DNA from: Monoplex corrugatus
Lineage: Eukaryota; Mollusca; Gastropoda; Littorinimorpha; Ranellidae
Assembly (NCBI GenBank): GCA_030674185.1
Contig: CM060307.1
Span: forward strand, 27,419,696 to 27,483,695
DNA: 64,000 nt
Direction of reading: 5' to 3'
The position numbers and the translations under genes are program-made. The notes beneath the pieces are model-generated. The model had not been told where the DNA came from, made no database searches, and was given only the letters and a program-made list of their open reading frames with translations. Every line of letters starts with the position of its first letter. Within the stretch, counting starts at the first letter, position 1. Positions 13,521-64,000 of this stretch are shown in pieces.

Positions 13521-14999
13521 TCCAAGGTGTCAATCTGTCTCACTTTAAATACATAAAAAACAAACACAAAACAAAAACTAAACCCTACGACACACTCATC
13601 CTATCAGGCGTATGACCTTGACCCAAGTTGTCATCCACTCTTTCTCTCTCTCTCACACACACGATCTAACATACACACACACACACACACACACGCGCGC
13701 TCTAACAAACACACAAACATGCTCTAACACACGCACACACACACGCTCTAACACACACACACGCTCTAACACACACATGTATATATACACACACACACAC
13801 TCTCACACAGTATGTCCACCGTAAAGGAAAGAAGCGAACATCACTTAAGTGACTTGGCAGGGTAGAAGCATCTCCTCTGTTGGATGGTTTTAGCATCGTG
13901 TACAAAACAGTTTGAATAAACAAAGCAAGGGGTAAAAAAACAAACCATACGCAACCCACCATCAATACAACACATACGAAAGAATACACAATGACACATA
14001 CTATGCCAGTACACCTCCCCTTGCCCCTCCCCTCAAAAAAAAAAACAACACACACACACACATACACATGAACACGTGCAGCTGGCAAACTAGAGACCAG
14101 CCTCAGTCCTTACAAAAAACAAAAAAAAACTACTGTTGGACTGAACTTTTAAAACAGAAAAACAAGATTTCAAAAGGAACAGAGAATGGAAAATCGAAAC
14201 GTACATTACCTGGAATGCAGTCCACAGCTTGTATGTATCTTCAGCAACAGAAGATCGGAGTTGGCAACACACAGAAAAAAAACCACCTCACTCCCTCTAC
14301 CCCCAACTCAAACCCCTCTCTCTTCTATCAAGAAATACATAACCCCAAAAACCAGCCAATCTGATGACTATTCATTGCAGGTAGTCAATAAAACCATGCT
14401 GTTGCTTTTACAAATCAAGCAAAATGATGTAATTTCTCTAGAAACAGGCGAAGTGTAACACATACTCTGTAAACAAGACGTCATCAACGTGAACCAGCGG
14501 CTAATCCATAGCCATGGTCTATCAACTTGGTGACGAACTCATAGCCACAATCATAACAAAACATTCTGATTACTCTGCAGATTAAGTGATTACTCTATGT
14601 GTTAACTGTAAGACTACCAAATGAAATCTCACTTTAAGCAGAAGCTCAATAATCTTGACTGAAAATCGTCTGACAAGAAAACCATACAACAATTTCAAAA
14701 CTGAACACTTTTCTCGCATTTAAAAAATTACATTTACCGCGACGCAAAATAACAGAAGACTGTAACAGACAGATCATTCATCAAGTCTCTACTGTACAAT
14801 TTTATACACCAACACTGCAATATATATATATCTTCACTGTCTGAAGCAAAAGCCTGATGACAGGCTGGAAAAACAAAATCAAACTGATCACCGTTACACT
14901 CACTGGAATCACTCCACAAGCTTTTCACTGTTCCAGAAAGGTTCTTATGAACACCACAATGAAGCCCAAGGTAAAGAATGGCAGCTACAACAGACATCA

Positions 15000-15480
15000 T
15001 ATATGTTCTTTGTATACACCACACATCACGCTGGATATTTTATGTGGAAGTCTTTGTATACACCTGTCATCACAATGGGTGTTTTATGTGGATATCTGTA
15101 TACAACATCCCACAGGATGTTTTATGTGGTAACACCATTATCCATGGTTTTATGATTCTGTATAAGTATTGGGTCTTTTAGTGGATGTCCTTGTATACAA
15201 CAGTCATCACACTGGGTCTTTACGTGGATGTCTTTGTATACAACAGTCATCACACCGGATGTTTTATGTGAATGTCTGTATATGCCAGTCCCCACACCGG
15301 ATGTTTTATTTGAATGTCTTTGTGCTCATTAGTCATCACGTTCAGATATCTTATGTGGATGTCTTTGTATATATATATATCAGTCATCACACTGGATGTT
15401 GAACATGGACGTCTTTGAATACACCAGTCATCACACTTGACGTTTTAGGTGGATGTCTCTGTATTTGCAAGTAATTACAC
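15000..15480. repeat. About 54-bp minisatellite
   Basis: Eight or nine diverged units of CAGTCATCACACTGGATG followed by TTTTATGTGGATGTCTTTGT. Confidence 0.85.
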
Positions 15481-15839
15481 AAAGCAGCAGACACAAACTC
15501 CAACAATCCAACCTCACGCCCATATGGTTTCCTTAGCAGGCTGGACCAGTCTCTAATGAAGGCATGGACACTGTCTCCACAAACATGCTGACCATCCTTG
15601 ACCGAAGAACGTACGGGTGTAAAACTCTCACTATGCTGCGAACTTGCGGCACTAACAAAACATCTTGTATGTTTAAGTATTCACACATGAACAAGAGTTC
15701 ATGTATCCACAGATAAGCAGTACATCCATTCATGATCAGATGTATAGGTGCATATCTGGGATCTTGTCCATGAGAGGTGAACACAGATAAAACACATACC
15801 ATTCTACATCACCATACCATTTAAAAAATAAATTTGAAA

Positions 15840-16078
15840 AAAATGCATACAAATAAAGAAAAAAGAAGAAAGAAAGAAAAAACAAGAATGAAGAAAGAAA
15901 GAAGAAAAAAAAGAAAGGAAGGAAAAAAACAAAGAAAGAAAGACAGAGAGAAAGAAAGAAAGACAGAAGAGACAGAGAGAAAGAAAGAAAGAACGAAAAA
16001 AAGAAAGACAGACAAACAGAAAGACAGAAAGAAACAAAAACAAGAAAGAAAAGAAAGAAGCAAGGAAAGAAAGAAAAA
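15840..16078. repeat. Polypurine (GAAA)n-like tract
   Basis: AAGAAAGAAAGA-type simple sequence. Read on minus it is a long polypyrimidine run just downstream of the stop codon of the RBM33-like gene. Confidence 0.9.
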
Positions 16079-16333
16079 CCTACAAATGAAAACCCCACAT
16101 GGACTGGTTTGCAGGGTGAACCCTGGACTTGAAAACAGATACACCACCTCCACACAGACAACAGTAAACACAAACCAGGTTTCACCACACTCAACACATG
16201 TTCTGTAGTGCACACATGGCAACATCAGACCACAGCAGCAAGCAGTCCAGATGACAATCACTCACACCTCTGTAACTGATAACAGATCGTGAATGGGATG
16301 ACCGTTTCTATGGCAACGAGATGACTGTAGGTC

Positions 16334-56117
<39,784 letters not shown>

Positions 56118-56429
56118 GATGATGGTCACTGGCCACACACGCTCACCTGTCCCAGTTTTCAGTCTGAACCCTTCTACAACCAAGTTCTATGGCACCAACA
56201 ACACAAACTCTGAAACAAAAGAAAACACATGGTCAGTTAAACAGTTAGAACTGCACTGTGTCACTTATTTCAGTCAGGCAGAATGGTTTGTAAAATCTGT
56301 AACATTTGCTGAATAAAACTAATGTTTCCATGCTGTATAATTATATAATTACAAAAGAGCTGTAAGTTTTCATGTGTGATGTTACCATTTGTAAACCTGT
56401 CTGTGTTAACAAGACATCACAGGTACTGA

Positions 56430-56525
56430 TTTAGAGGTATTTCCCCCCCCCCCCCCAAAATGATCTCTACCAACTGATTTAGAGGTATTCCCCCCCCCCC
56501 CCAAAATGATCTCTACCATCTGAAA
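56430..56525. repeat. 53-bp duplication with C runs
   Basis: Two copies of CTGATTTAGAGGTATT, a C run and AAAATGATCTCTACCA, in the intron upstream of the start-codon exon. Confidence 0.85.
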
Positions 56526-56904
56526 AAGGTCAAGTTCTTACTAGACAAATTAGCCATACAATGCCTTGAAATATATCTTACAACTCTAAGCTTTCTCTAA
56601 TGTTTTGTGATACTGATAGATTTATTTGTTTCAAGAACTTCTCTTTCATGCTGGATTAAAATGAGTCTTTGACAAGTGAGCTGAAAATGGTGAATCAGTG
56701 AGTCTGTTCAAACACAATTTTATTTCAAATCAAAACAAAAATGGTCAAACTCTGACTTAAGTGTCGAGCTTTTCAAAGAGTCAACAAAGTGAGCATATAC
56801 TGTTCCAGCATAGCCAAACAAGTTTAAATGCTCTGCAATGGTGTTGATATTGGACAGGAAAATTGTTCTGTGCAGAGTAGAATATGCAAAAAATGAAACA
56901 ATCT

Positions 56905-57960
56905 GGAAGATCTAATCAAAAGAGTAGGAAGGTGAATGTGAAAGATCAAATCAAAATAGTAGCATAGATGAATGTGAAACAAGGACACATCAAAAGAGTA
57001 GCATGGGTTAATAAATTAACGTGAAACAAAGATCAACTCAAACGAGTATCATAACTAAATGTGAAATAAAAAGATGAAATCAAATGTGTAGCAAAGTGAA
57101 TGTGAAACAAATATCAAATCAACGAGTATTGTTATTATTATTTTTGCTTAAAAGCCCAGCCAATTGCAAAGAGTCATAACAGGGCTATAACTGTTTCAAA
57201 ACATACACAATACTTCAACACTAACAGTAACACTAACAGGAAAAAAAAAGTACCAGAAAGTAAAGTACACTTATCAATACATTCATGATTCAAGCACATA
57301 AAAAGATGCCCCTGATGTTGACGCCCAATGCTGACGACTCCATCCATCACACAAGAGATTTAAAAAAATATAACCTAAACACAAATTTAAACATAACAAA
57401 AGACACTTAAAGTAAAACATGAAAAAAAAAGTCCTAAATTACCTAAAATTGCTTTCACGTTTCCCCAGAGCCAAAAATACACTTACTACATGTACTATGT
57501 ATGTACAGCTATCAATCCTAAAAGAAAGTACATAAGACTTTATCAATATCATACACATACAGATGAATAGGCCAGCAGGGCAGAAAATGATAGCAAGAAA
57601 TGACAAAGCAAAGAAACAAGGCAGAAACACACAGAATGACAAACATGAGGAAATTTTTAGACTGAATTTCTAAAAGGTGGAGATACTATTCATACTGAAA
57701 GAGCCCCTGGCATATCCATGGGAAGAATCATGAGTAACACTACAGAAGTGAACGTGAAACAAAAGATGAAATAAAAATAGCACACGTGAATATGAAATAA
57801 TGATCAAATCAAGAGTAGCCCAGGTTAATATGGGGAAAAATCAAATCAAGAGTAGCATAATGAATTGAAACATTATTTTTTAAAAGAGTAGCATAGATGA
57901 AGAGTAGCATAGGTGAAAGTGAACAAACTTTTCAAAGATCAAATCAAAAGCTTTTATCCT
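56905..57960. repeat. 40-bp minisatellite split by a retroelement
   Basis: Units of GATCAAATCAAAAGAGTAGC plus ATAGGTGAATGTGAAACAA at 56905-57130 and 57735-57960. The retroelement piece 57131-57700 lies between the halves. Confidence 0.75.
57131..57700 (-). mobile_element. Retroelement 3' end with simple-repeat tail
   Basis: Read on minus it runs from a region with TCTTTTAGGATTGAT to AGCCCTGTTATGACTC and GGCTGGGCTTTTAAGC, then (ATA)n. The same terminal module occurs at 3489-3540, 9906-9960, 16521-16680 and 25828-25860. It interrupts a 40-bp minisatellite. Confidence 0.5.
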
Positions 57961-58031
57961 TCAATCAAAGATCAACCTCTCAGTACATCTGTGTCTGTTT
58001 CAAGCTGTGCAATGATATATACATTGTATTG

Positions 58032-58222
58032 TGTGTGTGTCACTGTGTGTGTGTGTGTGTGGTGTGTGTGTGTGGGTTGTGTTGTGTGTGTGTGTGTGTG
58101 TGTGTGTGTGGTGGGTGTGTTGTGTGTGTGGTGTGTGTTGTGTGTGTGTGGTCTGTGTGTGTGTTGTGTGTGTGTATCATTGTATGTGTGTGTGTGTGTG
58201 TGTCTGTGTGTGTGTGAGCGTG
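58032..58222. repeat. (TG)n microsatellite
   Basis: Interrupted (TG)n in the putative first intron of the RBM33-like gene. Confidence 0.95.
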
Positions 58223-58614
58223 TGTGCGTGTGCATACATCAATGAAGACAGTGCATGCAAGTGTGTTGAGCACTATTTGTGATCCGGAACATTTTGCAAA
58301 CTTGCTGTATTTTTGCTTTATTATTTTCAGTATGATCTGTGAACTGTATTGCTAGCTCTTCTGTGTTGCAACAAAACAGCAACAGCCACAAAACTTGTGA
58401 TTTTGTGGGGTAAGTGCAGAACAAATCTTAAATGGGTCTTCCTCCCCCCCCCCCCCCCCTCAAAACAACTAGAAGGTTGGTGAGGGGTGTTGCTGTCTTT
58501 GCTTTATCCTGTTTCTGCTGGTGGTTTAGTTGTTGTGTGCATATTTTATTATCACTTTTGTTTTCTTTTTCTTTTTTTGGGGGGGGAGGGGGGGGGAGTG
58601 TTTGTTGTTGTTAA

Positions 58615-58735
58615 GGTAAAATCACAGTTTAACAGAATTGTTTGGAAACATTCTAAAAAAAAAAACAATCTGCTAACGCAAAATCACGGTTTAATAGAAT
58701 TGTTTGAAAACATGCTAAAAACAATCTGTTGGGCG
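58615..58735. repeat. About 60-bp tandem duplication
   Basis: Two copies of AAAATCACAGTTTAACAGAA with TTGTTTGGAAACAT and ACAATCTG. Confidence 0.85.
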
Positions 58736-58739
58736 AAGA

Positions 58740-61500
58740 ACAGACTGCTTAGAACATGTTAACTTACATGCCCTACATCACAGTGAAACTGTGCAGCTAT
58801 TACATGGCACCTGTGGCGTTAATGCATTTGGAATTTATTCCGACTGTCGGAGACGTCATCTTCAACATGAGAAAATGAAAATAAAAAATGTAGGGACGTG
58901 ACAATCTTGTCATTTCTCATTCGCACCGTATGACCAAAAAGATGGCCCACGGGTCCATGTCATCTGCAGTAGGATACCATTTGGAGGCTTGTTTAATGCA
59001 TTATTGCTTATGATTATGAAGTACTAAAACCTATAGTTTGTCATGACGTCGTGAGACTGTTGCTCTACATCATCCAATCTGTTTAATTTTTACACTTGCA
59101 CCAACAGCTAAAGATTTGATCACCAATGCTTTGCCCTCAAGAGAAATTATAAAATAATCATTAAAAATGTGAAGTACTGGCCTTTGAAACATACACATTA
59201 TATACATTGGAGAGTCATTTATCAATCTGCAAAATTTCACGCACAGATTTACATTTGCACTTATTTTATAGGATTCCCAAAGGAAGGGACTGTTCTCGCC
59301 ATTGAAAACAGGGAGAAAGCAAGCCGGTTGTTGTGATACGTTAGCCAAAGAAAAACTTTTGATCAAGACCTATAGAAAAATGTATGCTTTGACAGACATG
59401 GTTTTATTTATATGTTTAACAATTTGGTTAAACTTGGTTACGCTTGAACATGCTTTTGTGAAGTATTTACGAAATTACGTGTTTTATTTGGCATACTGTC
59501 ATCTGCTCAAAAGTGTCTGCCGATCACGTGGTATCTTTCCCGCCTCTTGATTGGTCTACTGCATTGTTTACATGCTATGTAGAGCTTAGGCCTAGTTTTT
59601 AATAAAAGTTTAACGTAAACATATTAAATCACATCAGAACAAAATCTTCCTTTCCTCGGTTTTATCACTTAGTTAAAGCAAACTTTTTTGTTATTTTCAT
59701 TGCCCTAATTCATTGTTGTTTTTCCTTTATTTTGTCTTTTGTTTTCCTCATTCAGTGATGAGTTTGTGTCACTCTGTTAAAACTAATTTTTTGTTTCATT
59801 TAGTAGAGTCAATGTTTGTAGCCTGAAATGTATTCAGTATTTCCAACACAAACACGCACACACGCACACGCACATACACACACACACACACACACACGTA
59901 CATGTGTATACATGCAATGCATGTGACACACACACCACACTGATGGAAAATTTCCAGTTCATAAAAAAAACTGTCTTTAATTTAAGGTTTGTTGTTTAAT
60001 TACTTTACAGAAATCACAAAGTACATGAGGTGGGAGGGAGGGAGAGAGAGAAAGAGAGAGAGGGTATGTGTGCGCGCGCAAGCATGCATTTGTGTGTGTA
60101 TAGGCCTATATGTGTGTGTGTGTGAGTGGTTCTTTTGGCAGACAAGTTGATAGAGATAATTCATTACTGAATGTCACATTTATTTGGCATACAGTACGCA
60201 GATTCAAACTAAATGACACTGAAATACTCATGAGCATATTATGTAATCATTACCATAAACTTAAATGTAAATGAAACCAGTTCTTAGTTATGACAGTTAT
60301 GAATTTATAACAAATACATTATTTCTTTAAAGCATATTGAGACTTACTGTCAGCTGATATCAAGAATGTTGTCTGGAGGACACATATTATTTAGCAATTT
60401 TCAGGTTCGTATGATGGCAAATGAGAAAGTTACTAGAATTGTTATGCTCACAGATGGAAAAACGTTAAGCCCATTATGGCAATTAATTAATTACCTCTTA
60501 ATCATGAAATATATTAGTTCAAAATTGCCACAGTTAGCTCAGGCTGACCAAGCTCTTTTTGCTCAATTTTGTTTTTTGCTTAGCCTATAGATCAAGATTT
60601 GACGAAGTTATGCATCATTATATAGATCTCCAAAACAGAAAAGCGTGGTCGCCATTTTTCTTTAGTTATGAGCCTATTGTAAAAACTAATTCTTTAAAAA
60701 ATCATAACTTTCATCACAACTAACTGATCTTCTTAATATTTGCATCATTGTAAAGCCATATTTTTGCTCTAGTTGCTGAAATTAATTAGGCTACATTATG
60801 TAAAAAAACAAACAATTTTTGTTGTCACATCCCTAAAAAATGGAGTGTTTGAAAACTGTCCGTATTTCCTTCTTTTTTTTTTTTTTTTTTTGTCGGAATT
60901 TTTTTCAACGGGTTTTCTTTTTTCTTACCTCAATACCTGTAATTATGTAAATAACTTTTAAAAAAACATAGGCCTAAGTAATGTAAAACAGGAACAATTT
61001 CCACCCCTGAAATTGGAAAAATCAATCTCAAGGGTGAGGCTGGGTTTTGTTTAGGTTAGAACAAAGATTTTGCACATACTCATGATACTGATCTGATGAT
61101 ACTCGGCTGAGCTAAATTGCGCTATTGCCAAACTGACAATGACATCGGAAGAAAAAGGTGGCTTATGCTTACAAGGTTTACAACAAATGAATTGCTAATT
61201 AATGCATCAGAGGGACTCTTGACACCACGGAAGTACGTGTGATCATAACAGTGTCATCTCTCGACCCACCTGCAGGATACATTTGTCACATTTTCAAGAT
61301 TTTCATTTTCATGGACATGGGTTTGGGTCCTAGACTTCAAATCTAAAATCATGGAACACGCATGAACGTTACAAATATCTAGGTGCAATCGAATTTCTAG
61401 TTATCCCACCGTTAATATGTACAAGTGACATACATATGCTGACATAACAAGCTCTGGACAAACGTGCAGCAGAAAAGACAAAAATGCAATAATTTCTTAC
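58740..61500. other. Putative first intron, no gene recognised
   Basis: AT-rich sequence with (CA)n near 59858-59897, a GA patch near 60040 and a T run near 60875. Nothing with coding character. Confidence 0.5.
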
Positions 61501-61650
61501 AGTGTGACGGCGCCTCGCTCGACCTCGTCTTCGGCCAGACACAAAATGGCGGCCAGTAAATGTCGTTAGAGTGCTTTCCCCTAAAAAAAAAGCTACGCTA
61601 AGATCAGATTTATATAGTTTATTCATGGCAAGCAGATAATTCCGTTTGCA
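61501..61650 (-). promoter_or_regulatory. Putative promoter and non-coding first exon of the RBM33-like gene
   Basis: A short GC-richer patch. Read on the minus strand it contains GCCGCCATTTT, like the YY1 motif often found at animal transcription starts, then CG-rich sequence and a good donor (CACT|GTAAGA, intron starting at 61500). The exon carrying the start codon has a strong acceptor at 56210 and an in-frame stop upstream of its ATG, so an upstream non-coding exon is expected. The link is inference, and the upstream limit of this exon is a guess. Confidence 0.35.
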
Positions 61651-62087
61651 TTCCACTAAACTCTGCCATCAGTTATCGTCACAGACATCTAAGATATAGA
61701 CTGCGCACGCCTGCCTGCGAGTGGCCCCATCGCGCCACCATTTACCGAGGACCGGTCTGCTCGTTCTCAGCAGCTGGACGTAGTACAATTTAGTAATGAC
61801 CGGCGTGTTTATTTGACTGAAAAACGTGTTTCACTGTTAAAAAAATATCGGGAACAACTACCAGTACTGTTTAGCAGAAGGTTTTAGCTAAGGGACAGAG
61901 TCTGTTTAGTTGGTGTAGCTTTACACTTGATGCTTTGATTGCTGATAACGGAATAAAGTGACCCCCCTGACCAGGAAATTCTAATGCCATGTGTTAAGTC
62001 TGCACTATCTTCCTTGATAAACTGTCTGCTAGGTACCAGGCGTGGGAATTCACGAGTTATTATAAACTTTACCATCTAAATTGACTG

Positions 62088-62090
<3 letters not shown>

Positions 62091-62128
<38 letters not shown>

Positions 62129-62653
62129 CACACACACACTCACTCACCCACTCTCTCTCTTTCTCGCTCGCTGTGTGTGTGTGTGTGTGCGAGAGAGAGA
62201 GAGGGAGAGGGAGGGGTGTCAAAGGTTCCTTTAGACTTCAGTACAGCACAGTACAGTTACCACTGGGACGTGAGCATGCGTCTGGCATTGTTCTTGTCGT
62301 TCTCTGTGATCAAGGCAGTGGCACGTGCTTACTGCAAAGTACGCATGCACCACCTTGTCAAGCATCACAACGAATTGATCACTGGAAAGTACGTACGTAC
62401 GTAAAACGATGAGTAAACTGATTCTTTTTATGCATCAGTAAGCCCTGCGTTCAGAGCATTAGCTAGTTCTGTTTTCAGCATGTGTAACAGTCAAACACAA
62501 TTTGCATTTATGTTAGATATTTTTAAAGGCCCCTACGGCACACACATTGAAACATTCTTCAGCTTGTTTGGTAGTGGGGTGGAGGTTTCCTGTTATAAGC
62601 AATGGTTTAGTGTGATATTTTCTGTATGTATTTCACATCATGAGCAAGACGGT

Positions 62654-62716
<63 letters not shown>

Positions 62717-62844
62717 CAGTAGCATTATGACCTTATGACGACTGTGAATATGGGTTTGATGATAGACTAAAAAAGCTCTCTGTGTTGTTCCACCACATAA
62801 AATGATGACAAACCAGTAAACTAAATATGCCTATGTGCATATCA

Positions 62845-62903
<59 letters not shown>
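62091..62903. repeat. CT and GA microsatellites inside the 2.15-kb element
   Basis: (TC)n at 62091-62124, (GA)n at 62663-62711 and (CT)n at 62846-62903. The last two are roughly complementary and could pair as a hairpin. Confidence 0.9.
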
Positions 62904-62905
<2 letters not shown>

Positions 62906-63367
62906 GTCGTTTATGGAAAACATCACAGAAAGACAAAGTGCAATTCTTGTTGTGTTGTCCAGCTTTAAGAAATTTCAGAGTAAACTACTGCAGAGAAAAA
63001 CATCTTCAGCCAAAATTTTACATTAATCCATACAGTTTTTACAGTGTGATTGAATTTACTCATGTAGGAGAGTATGGTGTCTACTGTTTGTTATCAGGCC
63101 ACATACACCTAAATATGGCTGATCAGAATACATATCATAGATGTCTTACATGTTTAATGTTCATGCTTGCTGTGGTCAATTTCTTTGATCTGATTTGTTA
63201 TGATTGTCAGAGTATTACGTTTATGGGTCAGGACGCTTACCCCACTTTTCTTTGTTCATTTACATTTGCTGTTAAGCCCATGTTCCCCCTTAAGCAAGAG
63301 ACTTTGAACTTTTTCAGATTAAATATCATAATATGTGAATCATGAATCGTGAATCTCTGTGTTTGTC

Positions 63368-63384
63368 CGTGTGTGTGTGTGTGT

Positions 63385-63472
<88 letters not shown>

Positions 63473-63605
63473 TGTGTGCGTGCGTGCGTGTGTGTGTGTG
63501 TGTGTGTCTATGCGGAAGAGAGAGCCAAACTTTACACACACACACACACGCGCGCGCGCGCGCGCGCGCGCACGCGCAAACACACACACACGCACACACA
63601 CTCAC
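63368..63605. repeat. (TG)n, (CG)n and (CA)n tract inside the 2.15-kb element
   Basis: About 140 bp of (TG)n, then a spacer, then (AC)n with a CGCGCG run at 63550-63571. TG and AC arms are complementary. Confidence 0.9.
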
Positions 63606-64000
63606 CACACGCACGCTAATAATGGGTCAACGGAGATTTCTTTAAAAAAAGATATTTAAACGGTACAGCCTGGCTTTCCCCTCTGTCCGTCACTCATTTA
63701 CACAGAGTTAACAACAGACAGCTGAGCGCTGGTAGGTCTCCAAAATGGCGGACACTTGCAGCCAGCGGTGGGGCCATTTCGCCTCAACGCTCGCAGACAG
63801 ACGCGCGCAGTCTATATCTTAGATGTCTGTGGTTATCGTGCAGACTCTCTGAGCCAGTGCAAAACCTTATGCGCTGTCCAGGTCTTGAAGGGGGAGAGCG
63901 ATCTATGAAACACTTACCTTACACCATACCACCAGCTCATGGAAACACAGGTGGGTTTGTTAGTTTTTCCCTTTCTTCAGGTCTAACCACACACACACAC

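Larger units (their letters stand above)
7022..16333. other. 3' flank or 3' UTR region of the RBM33-like gene
   Basis: No convincing ORF. It holds the LINE and SINE pieces listed, a 34-bp repeat near 13433-13515, (AC)n near 13664-13805, a 54-bp minisatellite at 15000-15480 and a polypurine GAAA tract at 15840-16078. How much is 3' UTR cannot be told. Minus-strand AATAAA motifs exist, for example near 15305 and 7437. Confidence 0.5.
61680..63831. mobile_element. 2.15-kb non-autonomous element with 8-bp target duplication
   Basis: Inverted ends of about 42 bp (61680-61721 and 63790-63831), starting CACAGACATCTAAGATATAG, with about three mismatches. GTTATCGT flanks both sides exactly (61672-61679 and 63832-63839). 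Removing the element joins its flanks into a SINE whose intact relatives are elsewhere in the window, which supports both boundaries. An 8-bp duplication with CA...TG ends is compatible with hAT or P superfamilies. The interior has only microsatellites and no convincing ORF. Confidence 0.8.

Noticed and set aside
15834..16208. Lys/Arg/Glu-rich ORF of 124 aa and the opposite-strand Phe/Leu-rich ORFs
   Set aside because: Product of the polypurine GAAA tract.
62827..63345. 172-aa ORF inside the 2.15-kb element
   Set aside because: Starts in a (CT)n repeat, has no recognisable domain, and matches no transposase pattern.

Overview
This is animal nuclear DNA. Genes are split by GT-AG introns, the sequence is AT-rich, and it is full of long (TG)n, (AC)n and (GA)n microsatellites, minisatellites, tRNA-derived SINEs, decayed LINEs and DNA transposons. 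The repeat style suggests a lophotrochozoan, perhaps a gastropod mollusc, but nothing here fixes the species.

The host content is essentially one gene on the minus strand. Nineteen coding exons that I joined by splice site and phase run from a start codon at 56117 to a stop at 16334. The product resembles RNA-binding protein 33 (RBM33): an acidic N-terminal part, an RG-rich and Pro/Gln-rich middle, a basic coiled coil, and a C-terminal RRM split over the last three exons. All phases agree except for one missing base in a G/C run in the largest exon; counting that base the CDS is 3372 nt (about 1123 aa). A non-coding first exon and promoter probably lie near 61.5-61.65 kb.

The gene and its 3' flank are a landing zone for cut-and-paste DNA transposons. 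From low to high coordinate: a complete Ginger-like element with an integrase-type transposase (3916-7021, 227-bp TIRs differing at two positions); a hAT element with a 696-aa transposase (26151-28923/28925); a 3.29-kb element of unclear superfamily with 16-bp TIRs, a 7-bp target duplication and a possible two-exon mini-gene (31907-35192); a 660-bp TTAA-flanked element (36297-36956); a 598-bp MITE (38222-38819); an internally deleted piggyBac (40087-41579); an intact piggyBac (43366-46019) whose end lies 11 bp inside an intron from a splice donor; palindromic TTAA-flanked miniature elements (around 50.0 and 52.9 kb); and a 2.15-kb element with an 8-bp target duplication inserted into an older SINE just upstream of the putative promoter (61680-63831).

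Other regions: 1-3915 holds duplications and a tRNA-derived SINE. 7022-16333 is mostly featureless DNA with LINE and SINE pieces, and part may be 3' UTR. The last intron (16380-22660) holds a decayed LINE, head-to-head SINEs and a 58-bp minisatellite. The 42.2-43.3 kb interval is a tandem array of about 83-bp units that look like degenerate tRNA sequences. The intron at 53.1-54.4 kb carries a 350-bp hairpin-forming inverted repeat. No canonical tRNA or rRNA gene and no CRISPR array was seen.
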